This document shows positions 1 through 8,064 of a DNA stretch of 64,000 nt, in pieces. This DNA comes from Streptomyces sp. SCL15-4. Its GTDB lineage: Bacteria > Actinomycetota > Actinomycetes > Streptomycetales > Streptomycetaceae. A program made the translations under genes and the position numbers. Numbering within the stretch: the stretch's first letter is position 1; the number at the start of each line of letters is the position of its first letter. Under the pieces are notes generated by a model. It was given only the letters and a program-made list of their open reading frames with translations, did not search any database and was not told the DNA's origin. The DNA lies in the NCBI RefSeq assembly GCF_033366695.1, contig NZ_JAOBTQ010000001.1:5890001-5954000 (forward strand), read 5' to 3'.

Positions 1-618
1 CTCGCGCACCGCCTCGGCCCGGTTGCGGGTGCCGGTCTTGCCGATCGCGGAGGAGAGGTAGTTGCGGATGGTCGACTCGGACAGGGTCAGCCGCGCCGCG
101 ATGTCGGCGACGGTCGCTCCGTCCACCGACGCCTTCAGCACCTCGCACTCACGCGGGGTCAGCGGATTGGGTCCGGCGCCGAGCGCGGCGGCGGCCAGCG
201 CCGGATCGATCACCGTCTCCCCGGCGAGCACCCGCCGGATCGCCGCGGCCAGCTCCTCCACCGGCCCGTCCTTGACGAGGAAACCGGCCGCGCCGGCCTC
301 CATGGCCCGGCGCAGATAACCCGGCCGGCCGAAGGTGGTCAGGATCAGCACCCGGCACCCGGGCGCCCGCGTCCGCAGCTCGGCCGCCGCGTCCAGGCCG
401 CTCATCCCCGGCAGTTCGATGTCCAGCAGAGCCACGTCCGCGCGGTGCTCGACCGCGGCGTCCACGATCCCGTCGCCCGAGCCCAGCTGGGCCACGACCT
501 CGATGTCCTCCTCCATCCCGAGCAACAGGGCGAGCGCGCCGCGCATCATCCCCTGGTCCTCGGCGAGCAACACCCGGACACGGTGGACGGACCGCTGCTT
601 CCCGGAGGTCTCACTCAT
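1..618 (-). CDS. LuxR-type response regulator (3' end cut by window edge)
   Basis: A DNA-binding response regulator of the NarL/DesR class, partner of the histidine kinase just upstream. The visible 206 residues hold a receiver domain with the acidic pocket (AED near residue 20), the phospho-acceptor Asp66 in LLDIELPG, the conserved Thr in LILTTF and Lys in FLVKDG. A C-terminal LuxR helix-turn-helix follows (LTPRECEVL … STIRNYLS). The ATG lies at 616-618, 47 bp after the kinase stop, so the pair is probably one transcript. The last few residues and the stop codon are outside the window. Confidence 0.93.
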   Translation of the reverse strand, partial: MSETSGKQRSVHRVRVLLAEDQGMMRGALALLLGMEEDIEVVAQLGSGDGIVDAAVEHRADVALLDIELPGMSGLDAAAELRTRAPGCRVLILTTFGRPGYLRRAMEAGAAGFLVKDGPVEELAAAIRRVLAGETVIDPALAAAALGAGPNPLTPRECEVLKASVDGATVADIAARLTLSESTIRNYLSSAIGKTGTRNRAEAVRE

Positions 619-665
619 GCGGCCAGGGTACGGGGGCACGGGCCTCGTCACCGCGGCCCGCGGTG

Positions 666-2093
666 TCATCCCGTAGGCGTCAACTCGTCGGCGCCGACGG
701 GAAGGACGGCCGCGACCGTGAACCCGCCCCGGGCGGAGGGACCGGCCGTGAGCGAGCCGCCCACCGCCGCGAGACGCTCGGTGAGCCCCACCAGCCCGTT
801 ACCGCCCGCACTTCCACCCCGAAAGGCTCCCACGCTCTCATGCGCGCCCTCAGCCCCGCCGCACGTGCCGCCCCCGCCCCAGCCACCCGAGGCGATCCCC
901 AGAACCTCACCACCGGAGGCGAACCCCTCACGCCCACCACCTGTGCCCCCACCACCGGAGACACCTTCCACGCCGCCGCCGACGGACGCGCCGGCCACGC
1001 CTCCGCCACCACACGCGAGCCCCTCGTCCCCACCGCCGGAGGCACCCGTGCCGTTGTCCGTCACCGTCAGCCGCACTCGTTCGGCGGCCGAGTCCACGGT
1101 GATCTCGCAGCGGGTGGCGTCGCTGTGGCGGACGACGTTGGTGACCGCCTCGCGGACCACCCAGCCGAGCAGCGCCTCGGTCTGCGGGTCGAGCGGCGTC
1201 CCGGACTGGCGGACCACCGGCCGCACGCTCGCCGCGGACAGCGCCGACCGGGCCCGGGCCAGCTCGGTGGCGAGGCTGCCCTCGCGGTAGCCGGTCACCG
1301 CCTCCCGGATCTCGGTGAGCGCCTGCCGGCCCACCGACTCGATGTCCGCGATCTGCGCCAGCGCCGCGTCCAGGTCGCGGGCGGCCAGCCGCCGGGCCGC
1401 CTCCGACTTCACCACGACCACGGAAAGGGTGTGGCCGAGCAGGTCGTGCAGATCACGGGAGAAGCGCAGCCGCTCCTTCTCCACCGCCCGCCGGGCCAGC
1501 TCCTCGCGGGCGGCCCGCAGCTCCCGCACCGCCTCCGAAAGACCGAGGATCGCGGCGGTCACCATGCTGGACAGGAACGTGGCATAGGCGATGCCGGTGC
1601 CTTCGTCCCAGCCGGCCCGCAGCCAGGAGATCAGCCCCGCGTACAGCGTGAGCAGCAGCCCGGCCCGGCCCAGCCAGGGTCCGCGCAGGATCGCGCCGGT
1701 GGCCAGGCCCAGCAGCGGGAAGAACATCAGCCAGTTGCCGCCGTAGCCGAGCGCGAGCCCCGTGGTGACCAGGCCGAGCAGCCCCAGCGCCACCCGGGTG
1801 GAGACCGACTCCCGCTTGGCCCGGTCGAAGGCACGGAAGGTGACGTGGACGTAGAGGGAGTTGAAGGCCAGCAGGCCCAGGCCGCCGATCCACGGGTTCG
1901 GCGTGTCGCCCTGGATCACATTGGAGATGGACCCCATGCCCAGCAGCAGCCAGGGCAGCAGGGAGAAACCGGTGGGCGGCGGCCCCGGATGGTCGACGCC
2001 GGACCTCCTGGCGTCGCGCAGCGTCCGCCGCGCGGCCCGGAAGCGCTCGCGCTCCGTGCGCCACCGGTCCCGCGGTCCGCACCACCCCGTCAT
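666..2093 (-). CDS. Sensor histidine kinase (HisKA_3 type) with Gly-rich insertion
   Basis: A 475-residue membrane sensor kinase. The N-terminal half has several hydrophobic segments (about residues 40-160), followed by a linker helix, the dimerisation/phospho-acceptor helix with SRDLHDLLGHTLS, and a HATPase_c domain with the N box (REAVTNVVRHS) and DNGTG motif. The start is ATG 2093, preceded by GGGGGAG at good spacing. An in-frame ATG further upstream lacks a ribosome binding site. It is odd in one respect: about 80 Gly/Ala/Ser-rich residues (roughly 350-430) separate DNGTG from the GNGLVGL glycine box, where related kinases have only a short ATP lid. It is transcribed with the response regulator that follows. 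Confidence 0.92.
   Translation of the reverse strand: MTGWCGPRDRWRTERERFRAARRTLRDARRSGVDHPGPPPTGFSLLPWLLLGMGSISNVIQGDTPNPWIGGLGLLAFNSLYVHVTFRAFDRAKRESVSTRVALGLLGLVTTGLALGYGGNWLMFFPLLGLATGAILRGPWLGRAGLLLTLYAGLISWLRAGWDEGTGIAYATFLSSMVTAAILGLSEAVRELRAAREELARRAVEKERLRFSRDLHDLLGHTLSVVVVKSEAARRLAARDLDAALAQIADIESVGRQALTEIREAVTGYREGSLATELARARSALSAASVRPVVRQSGTPLDPQTEALLGWVVREAVTNVVRHSDATRCEITVDSAAERVRLTVTDNGTGASGGGDEGLACGGGGVAGASVGGGVEGVSGGGGTGGGREGFASGGEVLGIASGGWGGGGTCGGAEGAHESVGAFRGGSAGGNGLVGLTERLAAVGGSLTAGPSARGGFTVAAVLPVGADELTPTG
806..1046 (-). repeat. Gly-rich low-complexity insertion inside the kinase ATP lid
   Basis: The coding strand has dense GGN codons with repeated Gly-Gly-Gly-Gly, Glu-Gly and Ser-Gly-Gly patterns and two cysteines. 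The segment is in frame and both flanking kinase motifs are intact, so it looks like an expanded loop, not a frameshift. Confidence 0.7.
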
Positions 2094-2301
2094 CTTCGTC
2101 TCCCCCCGGTCGCCTGGTCCTCGCCGTGCGGCGACAGGACGCACAGCGTACGTAGCGAATGTAAGGAACCGGACACCACGTCGGGCAGATGCGGATGTAC
2201 GGAGAAGGACAGTACGAATGTCACGGCCCGCCGCCCGGGACCGACGCCTCGCCGGGAGCCTTCACACGTGCGGAGCGCTCGGCTATACAGAGGGCGCCGG
2301 A

Positions 2302-2317
2302 CTGGAACCCGTTCTAG
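2302..2317. promoter_or_regulatory. KstR-like operator upstream of the MaoC gene
   Basis: CTGGAACCCGTTCTAG is a near-perfect palindrome (one mismatch) of the AGAACnnGTTCT type. This is the consensus bound by KstR and related TetR repressors of sterol and fatty-acid catabolism in actinobacteria. It sits 34 bp before the MaoC start codon. Assignment to a specific repressor is inference. Confidence 0.55.
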
Positions 2318-2350
2318 ACCGGCCGTCACCGTCACCGCTCCAGGAGCCCC

Positions 2351-3208
2351 ATGCCCATCGACGCCACGCAGGCCCTCGCGGCCGGACCCCGGGCCGGTGA
2401 GATCACCTGGGACCACAAGGACGTACAGCTCTACCACCTCGGCATCGGCGCCGGGCGTCCCGCCACCGACCCCGACGAGCTGCGCTACACCCTGGAGTCC
2501 CGGCTGCACGTCCTGCCGAGTTTCGCCACCGTCGCGGGCAACGGCTCGCCCGGGGTGATCAGCGGGCTGTCCATGCCGGGGATCGACGTCGACCTGGCAC
2601 GCGTCCTGCACGGCGGGCAGAGCATCGAGGTCCACCGCCCGATCCCGGTACGGGGCACCGCCACCGCCACCGGCCGGATCGCCGCCGTGTACGACAAGGG
2701 CACGGCGGCCGTCCTCGTCATGCGCACCGAGGCCGCCGACGCCGACGGCCCGCTGTGGACCAGTGAGGCCCGGATCTTCGTCCGCGGAGAGGGCGGCTGG
2801 GGCGGCGACCGCGGTCCGGCCGGCCGGCTCGGCCCGCCCGCCGGCGACCCGGACCGGATCGTGGAGCGCCCCGTCCGTGAGGACCAGGCCCTGCTCTACC
2901 GCCTCTGCGGCGACTGGAACCCGTTGCACGCCGACCCCGACTTCGCCAGGCGCGCCGGATTCGACCGGCCCATCCTGCACGGGCTGTGCACCTACGGCAT
3001 GACCCTCAAGGCGGTCGTGGACACGCTGCTCGACGGGGACGTGACCCGCGTACGCGGCTACGACACCCGGTTCGCCGGGGTCGTGTTCCCGGGCGAGACC
3101 CTGCGCATCCGCATGTGGCGCGAGGCGGGACGGGTGCGAGTGGAGGCCGGCGCCGTGGACCGGGACGATGCGCCGGTCCTCGCCGACACCGTCGTGGAGC
3201 ACACCTGA
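2351..3208 (+). CDS. MaoC-family double hotdog (R)-enoyl-CoA hydratase
   Basis: A 285-residue protein that resembles actinobacterial type 2 enoyl-CoA hydratases, which hydrate 2-enoyl-CoA to (R)-3-hydroxyacyl-CoA. The N-terminal half is a degenerate hotdog domain. The C-terminal half carries the hydratase 2 signature GDWNPLHADPDFARRAGF followed by RPILHG, with the catalytic Asp and His in GDWNPLHAD. The ATG at 2351 has AGGAG five bases upstream. The gene is monocistronic and divergent from the kinase. The KstR-like palindrome just upstream supports a role in lipid or sterol side-chain beta-oxidation. Exact substrate is unknown. Confidence 0.9.
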   Translation: MPIDATQALAAGPRAGEITWDHKDVQLYHLGIGAGRPATDPDELRYTLESRLHVLPSFATVAGNGSPGVISGLSMPGIDVDLARVLHGGQSIEVHRPIPVRGTATATGRIAAVYDKGTAAVLVMRTEAADADGPLWTSEARIFVRGEGGWGGDRGPAGRLGPPAGDPDRIVERPVREDQALLYRLCGDWNPLHADPDFARRAGFDRPILHGLCTYGMTLKAVVDTLLDGDVTRVRGYDTRFAGVVFPGETLRIRMWREAGRVRVEAGAVDRDDAPVLADTVVEHT

Positions 3209-3240
3209 ACGGCGCCACTCCCGCCGGCGGGCAGAGAAAA

Positions 3241-3266
3241 AGGGGGCGCCCGGTCGGACGCCCCCT
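3241..3266. terminator. Bidirectional hairpin terminator
   Basis: Stem AGGGGGCG/CGCCCCCT with a 10-nt loop lies between the convergent MaoC gene and the small repeat-peptide gene, in the right place to end both. Confidence 0.6.
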
Positions 3267-3280
3267 CCACTTCACTGCCG

Positions 3281-3439
3281 TCAGGCAGCCGCCTCGGCCC
3301 TCTCCTGAACCGGCTTGCGGTGCCGGCCGTGCGGAGCGGTCTCCCTCTCCTGGGCCGCCACCGGGCCCCGGTGCCGACCGCGGCCGGCGGTCTCGGAAGA
3401 GCCGGCAGACAGCTGCTCAGTCGTGCTGGTGTCGCTCAT
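3281..3439 (-). CDS. 52-residue peptide with two GRHR repeats
   Basis: A short reading frame of 52 codons, too small for routine ORF calling. It is basic and Ser/Thr/Glu-rich, with an internal tandem duplication: ETAGRGRHRGPVAAQER then ETAPHGRHRKPVQERAE. There is no signal peptide or hydrophobic segment. The ATG at 3437-3439 is followed by Streptomyces-like codons. The best ribosome-binding match (GGGGTG) is about 12 nt upstream, which is long. The gene is followed at once by the shared terminator hairpin. I do not recognise a function. The repeat structure and the terminator argue that it is real. Confidence 0.5.
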   Translation of the reverse strand: MSDTSTTEQLSAGSSETAGRGRHRGPVAAQERETAPHGRHRKPVQERAEAAA

Positions 3440-3535
3440 CGGACGTATTCACCCCGTCAACATGATCTTCGGTACAGCCGAGCGAGTCTAACCGGCGCAC
3501 CACGGGCCGAATCCAGGCGTACACGCCGACCGGCA

Positions 3536-5005
3536 CTAGTTCGTTACAAGACGCCCCAGAGGGGCCTCCCGCAAGGGCACGGGCCGCATCGTCACCGGCC
3601 CGACGGCCCGCGCCAACGGCGCGGCGGCGGACGGGAGTTCCGGCGGGTCGGGGCTCCAGTTCTCCGTCGCGACGAGGACGCCGGCGCCCGTCGGTACGGC
3701 GGTACGGAACTCCGCCCGAGCGGGGCCCCCGGCCACCGGCGGCACGGCCCGGGGCTCCATGGCCACGGCCGCCCCGTGCTCCGCAGGCACGGCGGTCCCG
3801 GGCCCTGCGGGTGCGGCCGTCCTCGGGACCGTCGGCGCCGCCGTCACCGGGCCCGTCGGTACGGGCGCCGCCGGCGCGGTGGGCCTGGACGCCGGTCGCT
3901 TCGTGGATGCCGGCGGCTGCGGGGCCGGCTCCGGTCGCCGTGCCGTGGTTTCCCGGCCGGATGGTTCCGGCGACCGGGTGTCGCCCCGTGGGGCCGTCAG
4001 GTCCGACACGCCGCACGGTGTCGTCCTCGTCGCGTACGGCAGCCGTAGCACCCCGTCCCGCGTCCACACCCCGGCGCCCGCGAGCCAGCCCTCGGGCGCC
4101 GGCAGATGCCGGACCCGGCGTTCGGCCGGCCGCCAGGTGCCCACCCAGGTGCCGCGCGCGCCGTCGATGCGCAGGCCCACCGCGCAGTTCTCCGGCATCA
4201 GCACCTGCCCCGGCTGGATCGCGAACGGCGTCACCACGCAGTCCGGCAGCAGCAGGCACCGGGGGAACCGCACCGGCAGGGTGCTGCCCAGCACGCCCCA
4301 GCCCAATCGTTTTTGCCCGGGTGAGGGCGCGTCGGAGGAGATCAGCAGCAGTCCGCTGTCGAGGTCGGCGAGCAGCAGCCGGTCGTCGCTGTCGTCCGCG
4401 ATCTCCAGCAGCGGCGAGACCACGCCCCGCTCCAAGTCCACCACGACCGTCTTGGTGCGCCCGCCCAGCTCCCGGTCCAGCGCCAGCAGCCGCCCGGCGC
4501 CGTCCAGCCAGACCCCGCCCGAGCAGCGCCCCGGCAGCTCGGCCAGCCGCTCCGGGCCGAACGCCCCGCCCGCCACCCGCCACACCACGCTGGAGCGCGG
4601 CCCGGTCGCGAGGGCGTACGCCCGGGCGCCTCCCGGCGCCGGCGGCAGCAGGGCGAGCCGGGTGCCGGGCTCGGGGCACTCCACCGCGCCGAGCGGCAGT
4701 TCGCCGGTGCCGGGCCCGGTCGGGTACAGCAGCGCGAACATGTGCCGTCCGGCCGCCGGCCGGTGGATCAGCACCCGGCCGTCCCCCATCGGCTGCACTC
4801 GGGTGCCGGGCTCCTCCGGCTGGCCGCCGGGCAGCGGCACCGCGTAGGGCTCCGGGCCGTCCAGGGTCCACCGCTCCGGGAACCAGCAGTCACCGGCGGG
4901 CGCGAGCCGGGCCGCGTACGCGCCGTCCGCCGTGATCACGCATCCCGCCTCCGGCGCGCCGTCGGCCCCGGCCGTGGACGGGGGTTCGATAGCACAGACC
5001 GTCAT
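3536..5005 (-). CDS. Propeller-like protein with Pro/Ala-rich C-terminal tail, function unknown
   Basis: A 489-residue protein, probably cytoplasmic (no signal peptide or transmembrane segment). Residues 1-340 have short strand-rich units (RWTLDGPEPYAVPLPGG, GRVLIHRP, SSVVWRVAGG) suggestive of a beta-propeller or YncE/TolB-like fold. Residues about 350-489 form a low-complexity Pro/Ala/Thr/Val tail. The start at 5005 is fixed by GGAGGTGA five bases upstream; a longer frame to 5077 lacks this. The gene is divergent from the Nif3 gene, with a 187-bp shared promoter region. I recognise no catalytic motif. Confidence 0.75.
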   Translation of the reverse strand: MTVCAIEPPSTAGADGAPEAGCVITADGAYAARLAPAGDCWFPERWTLDGPEPYAVPLPGGQPEEPGTRVQPMGDGRVLIHRPAAGRHMFALLYPTGPGTGELPLGAVECPEPGTRLALLPPAPGGARAYALATGPRSSVVWRVAGGAFGPERLAELPGRCSGGVWLDGAGRLLALDRELGGRTKTVVVDLERGVVSPLLEIADDSDDRLLLADLDSGLLLISSDAPSPGQKRLGWGVLGSTLPVRFPRCLLLPDCVVTPFAIQPGQVLMPENCAVGLRIDGARGTWVGTWRPAERRVRHLPAPEGWLAGAGVWTRDGVLRLPYATRTTPCGVSDLTAPRGDTRSPEPSGRETTARRPEPAPQPPASTKRPASRPTAPAAPVPTGPVTAAPTVPRTAAPAGPGTAVPAEHGAAVAMEPRAVPPVAGGPARAEFRTAVPTGAGVLVATENWSPDPPELPSAAAPLARAVGPVTMRPVPLREAPLGRLVTN

Positions 5006-5180
5006 CGTTCGGTCACCTCCGGCGACGACGCTAGTTTTGGTGTGCACAGGCGTGTGAGGCGCCCGGGCCCGCTTCACACATACGGGTGGCGCAGAAGCGA
5101 TTCACCCGAGGAAACCGGGACGGGTGTGCCGAGCGGGGCCAGACCGGACGCATGCGGTACACCCCCGTCGAACAGCCAGG

Positions 5181-5195
5181 TAGCCTTGGCCCGTG
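5181..5195 (+). promoter_or_regulatory. Putative leaderless -10 (TAGCCT) for the Nif3 gene
   Basis: TAGCCT at 5181-5186 lies seven bases before the GTG start, and there is no convincing Shine-Dalgarno sequence. Transcription would begin at or next to the start codon. Confidence 0.5.
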
Positions 5196-6029
5196 CCCCG
5201 TCTGTCTGAAGTCATCGCCGCGCTGGAGAACCTGTGGCCCGCAGAGCGGGCCGAGTCCTGGGACGCGGTCGGCACGGTGGCGGGCGACCCCGACCGCGAG
5301 GTCACCCGGGTGCTGTTCGCCGTCGACCCCGTGCGGGAGATCGTCGACGAGGCGGTGCGGCTCGGCGCCGACCTGCTGGTCACCCACCATCCGCTCTATC
5401 TGCGCGGCACGACCACGGTCGCGGCCACGCACTTCAAGGGCCGGGTCGTGCACACGCTGATCAAGAACGACATCGCGCTGCACGTCGCCCACACCAACGC
5501 CGACACCGCCGACCCCGGTGTCTCCGACGCCCTCGCCGCCGCCCTGGACCTGAGGGTCGTAGGCCCCCTCGTGCCGGACCCCACCGACCCGCACGGGCGC
5601 CGGGGCCTCGGCCGGGTCTGCGAGCTGGACCACCCGCTCACCGTCCGCGAACTGGCCGCCCGTGCCGCCGAGCGGCTGCCCGCCACCGCGCAGGGCATCC
5701 GGGTGGCCGGCGACCCCGAGGCCGTCGTCCGCACGGTCGCCGTCAGCGGCGGCTCCGGCGACAGCCTCTTCGACCAGGTCCGCGCGGCCGGCGTCGACGC
5801 CTTCCTGACCGCCGACCTGCGCCACCATCCCGCCTCGGAGGCGGTGGCCCACAGCCCCCTCGCGCTGCTCGACGCGGCGCACTGGGCCACCGAGTGGCCC
5901 TGGTGCGAGCTGGCCGCGAGCCAGCTCGACGAGATCTCCGACCGCAACGGCTGGGACCTGCGGGTCCACGTCTCCAAGACGGTCACCGACCCCTGGACCG
6001 CCCACGCGGCGTCCATCAACACCCTCTAG
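5193..6029 (+). CDS. Nif3-like dinuclear metal centre protein (DUF34)
   Basis: A 278-residue member of the conserved Nif3/YbgI family, which forms toroidal hexamers with a two-metal site. Biochemical role is debated (GTP cyclohydrolase-like or metal-chaperone proposals). Metal-binding motifs are visible: LLVTHHPLY, HVAHTNAD and a C-terminal DAAHWATEWP. The length matches the short two-domain form. The GTG start at 5193 follows a TAGCCT -10 hexamer and looks leaderless. It leads a run of three same-strand genes (zinc-ribbon protein, RNase H/phosphatase). Confidence 0.93.
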   Translation: MPRLSEVIAALENLWPAERAESWDAVGTVAGDPDREVTRVLFAVDPVREIVDEAVRLGADLLVTHHPLYLRGTTTVAATHFKGRVVHTLIKNDIALHVAHTNADTADPGVSDALAAALDLRVVGPLVPDPTDPHGRRGLGRVCELDHPLTVRELAARAAERLPATAQGIRVAGDPEAVVRTVAVSGGSGDSLFDQVRAAGVDAFLTADLRHHPASEAVAHSPLALLDAAHWATEWPWCELAASQLDEISDRNGWDLRVHVSKTVTDPWTAHAASINTL

Positions 6030-6046
6030 CCCACGGGAGCCCCCAA

Positions 6047-6790
6047 CTGAACGCCGCGCCCGCCGACCAGATCCGACTCCTCGACGTCCAGGACCTCGAC
6101 GTCCGTCTCCAGCAGCTCGCGCACAAGCGGAAGTCGCTGCCCGAGCACGCCGAGATCGATTCGCTGACGAAGGACCTCACGCAGCTGCGCGACCTGCTCG
6201 TGGCCGCGCAGACCGAGGAGAGCGACTGCGCCCGCGAGCAGACCAAGGCCGAGCAGGACGTCGACCAGGTGCGCCAGCGCGCCGCCCGCGACCAGCAGCG
6301 CCTGGACTCCGGAGCGGTCACCTCGCCGAAGGACCTGTCCAACCTCCAGCACGAGATCGCCTCCCTCGCCAAGCGGCAGGGCGACCTGGAGGACGTGGTC
6401 CTCGAGGTCATGGAGCGCCGCGAGTCCGCGCAGGAGCGGGTGAGCGAGCTGACGGAGCGGGTCGGCTCGGTGCAGGCGAAGATCGACGACGCCACCGGGC
6501 GCCGGAACGCGGCGTTCGAGGAGATCGACGGCGAGGTCGCCTCCGTGACGAAGGAGCGCGAGGTCGTCGCCGCGTCCGTCCCGGCGGACCTGCTGAAGCT
6601 GTACGACAAGCTGCGCGCGCAGCAGGGCGGCATCGGCGCGGCCAAGCTGTACGCCCGGTCCTGCCAGGGCTGCCGGCAGGAGCTGGCCATCACCGAGCTG
6701 AACGAGATCCGCTCGGCCGCGCCGGACACCGTGGTCCGCTGCGAGAACTGCCGGCGCATCCTGGTGCGCACGGCGGAGTCGGGCATCTGA
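6047..6790 (+). CDS. Coiled-coil C4-type zinc ribbon protein, CTG start
   Basis: A 247-residue protein with a long heptad-rich helical region (about residues 10-185, Glu/Gln/Leu/Arg-rich) ending in a C4 zinc ribbon (CQGC … CENC, residues about 207-240). The family is widespread in actinobacteria and is thought to bind nucleic acid or protein; its role is unsettled. No ATG or GTG fits. The frame opens 17 bp after the Nif3 stop with CTG at 6047, preceded by GGGAG at 7 nt spacing, giving LNAAPADQIRLLDVQ. The stop is 20 bp before the next gene, so the three genes probably form an operon. Confidence 0.88.
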   Translation: MNAAPADQIRLLDVQDLDVRLQQLAHKRKSLPEHAEIDSLTKDLTQLRDLLVAAQTEESDCAREQTKAEQDVDQVRQRAARDQQRLDSGAVTSPKDLSNLQHEIASLAKRQGDLEDVVLEVMERRESAQERVSELTERVGSVQAKIDDATGRRNAAFEEIDGEVASVTKEREVVAASVPADLLKLYDKLRAQQGGIGAAKLYARSCQGCRQELAITELNEIRSAAPDTVVRCENCRRILVRTAESGI

Positions 6791-6810
6791 GGAATCCTGG
6801 GGGAGCCGGC

Positions 6811-8064
6811 GTGCGGGAGTTCATCGTCGAGGCCGACGGCGGGTCGCGGGGCAACCCGGGGCCCGCGGGGTACGGGGCCGTGGTGCGCGACGCGGCGACG
6901 GGGGAGACGCTGACGGAGGCGGCGGAGTTCCTCGGCGTCGTCACGAACAACGTCGCCGAGTACCGCGGCCTCCTGGCCGGACTGCGCGCCGCGCACGCCC
7001 TCGATCCCACCGCGAGGGTGCACGTCCGCATGGACTCCAAGCTCGTCGTCGAGCAGATGTCGGGCCGTTGGAAGATCAAACATCCCGACATGAAGCCGCT
7101 GGCCGGCCAGGCACGCTCCGTCTTCCCGCCGGACCAGGTCACGTACGAGTGGATCCCCCGCGACCGGAACAAGCAGGCGGACCGCCTGGCCAACGAGGCG
7201 ATGGACGCGGGAGCGAAGGGCGAGCAGTGGTCGCCGTCGCAGTCCCGCGCCGACCTGGCGGCGACGGCACCGACAGCCGACGAGACCGCGTCACCTCCCG
7301 ACGAGACAGCTGCACTTCCCGACGAGACAGCGGCGGCACTTCCCGACGAGGCAGCTGCACTTCCCGGCGAGGAGGACCGCCCGCCCTCCGGCCAGGCGCA
7401 CTCCTCCGCCCCCGGCTGGAGCGCCGCCCCCGACCTCGGCGCGCCCGCCACCCTCGTGCTGCTCCGCCACGGCGAGACCCCGCTCACCCCCCAGAAACGC
7501 TTCTCCGGCAGCGGCGGCACCGACCCCTCGCTCTCCGCCGCCGGCCGCGAGCAGGCGCACCGCGTCGCCGAGGCCCTGGCCAGGCGCGGCACCATCCAGG
7601 ACGTCGTGGCCTCGCCCCTCGCCCGTACCCGGGAGACCGCCGCGATCGTCGCCGCCCGCCTGAACCTGGACGTCACGGTCGAGGACGGCCTGCGCGAGAC
7701 GGACTTCGGCGCCTGGGAGGGCCTGACCTTCGGCGAGGTCCGCGAGCGCTACCCGGACGACCTGAACGCCTGGCTCGCCGACCCGCAGGCGCATCCCACC
7801 GGCGGCGGCGAGAGCTTCGCCGAGACCGCCGTACGGCTGGCCGCCACCCGGGACAAGCTGGTCGCCGCGTACCCGGGCCGCACGGTCCTGCTGGTCACCC
7901 ACGTCACCCCGATCAAGACCCTGATCCGCCTCGCCCTCGGCGCTCCGCCCGAGTCGCTGTTCCGGATGGAGCTGTCGGCGGCGTCCCTGTCGGCGGTGGC
8001 GTACTACGCGGACGGCAACGCGAGCGTACGGCTGTTCAACGACACGTCCCACCTGCGTCCCTGA
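6811..8064 (+). CDS. Bifunctional RNase HI / acid phosphatase
   Basis: A 417-residue fusion. Residues 1-140 are a type 1 RNase H with the acidic residues in EADGGSRGNPGPAGYG, NNVAEYRGLL and MDSKLVVEQ, which degrades RNA in RNA/DNA hybrids. Residues about 210-415 are a histidine phosphatase (PGM-like) with LLRHGET, SPLARTRETA and LLVTHVTPI. Actinobacterial homologues (S. coelicolor SCO2299, mycobacterial Rv2228c) carry the same fusion; in the latter the C-terminal domain is an alpha-ribazole or acid phosphatase. The linker (about 150-190) holds PDETAA-type repeats. GTG start with GGGGGAG upstream. The 3' end overlaps the convergent eda gene by 29 bp. Confidence 0.95.
   Translation: MREFIVEADGGSRGNPGPAGYGAVVRDAATGETLTEAAEFLGVVTNNVAEYRGLLAGLRAAHALDPTARVHVRMDSKLVVEQMSGRWKIKHPDMKPLAGQARSVFPPDQVTYEWIPRDRNKQADRLANEAMDAGAKGEQWSPSQSRADLAATAPTADETASPPDETAALPDETAAALPDEAAALPGEEDRPPSGQAHSSAPGWSAAPDLGAPATLVLLRHGETPLTPQKRFSGSGGTDPSLSAAGREQAHRVAEALARRGTIQDVVASPLARTRETAAIVAARLNLDVTVEDGLRETDFGAWEGLTFGEVRERYPDDLNAWLADPQAHPTGGGESFAETAVRLAATRDKLVAAYPGRTVLLVTHVTPIKTLIRLALGAPPESLFRMELSAASLSAVAYYADGNASVRLFNDTSHLRP
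7275..7373 (+). repeat. Short in-frame repeats encoding the RNase H/phosphatase linker
   Basis: About four imperfect copies of a 21-24 bp unit around CCCGACGAGACAGCTGCACTT encode (L)PDETAA(A). It is a flexible acidic Ala-rich linker, likely to vary in copy number between strains. Confidence 0.65.

Noticed and set aside
7275..7373. Possible CRISPR-like array
   Set aside because: The units are 21-24 bp without spacers and are in frame inside a gene; it is a protein linker.
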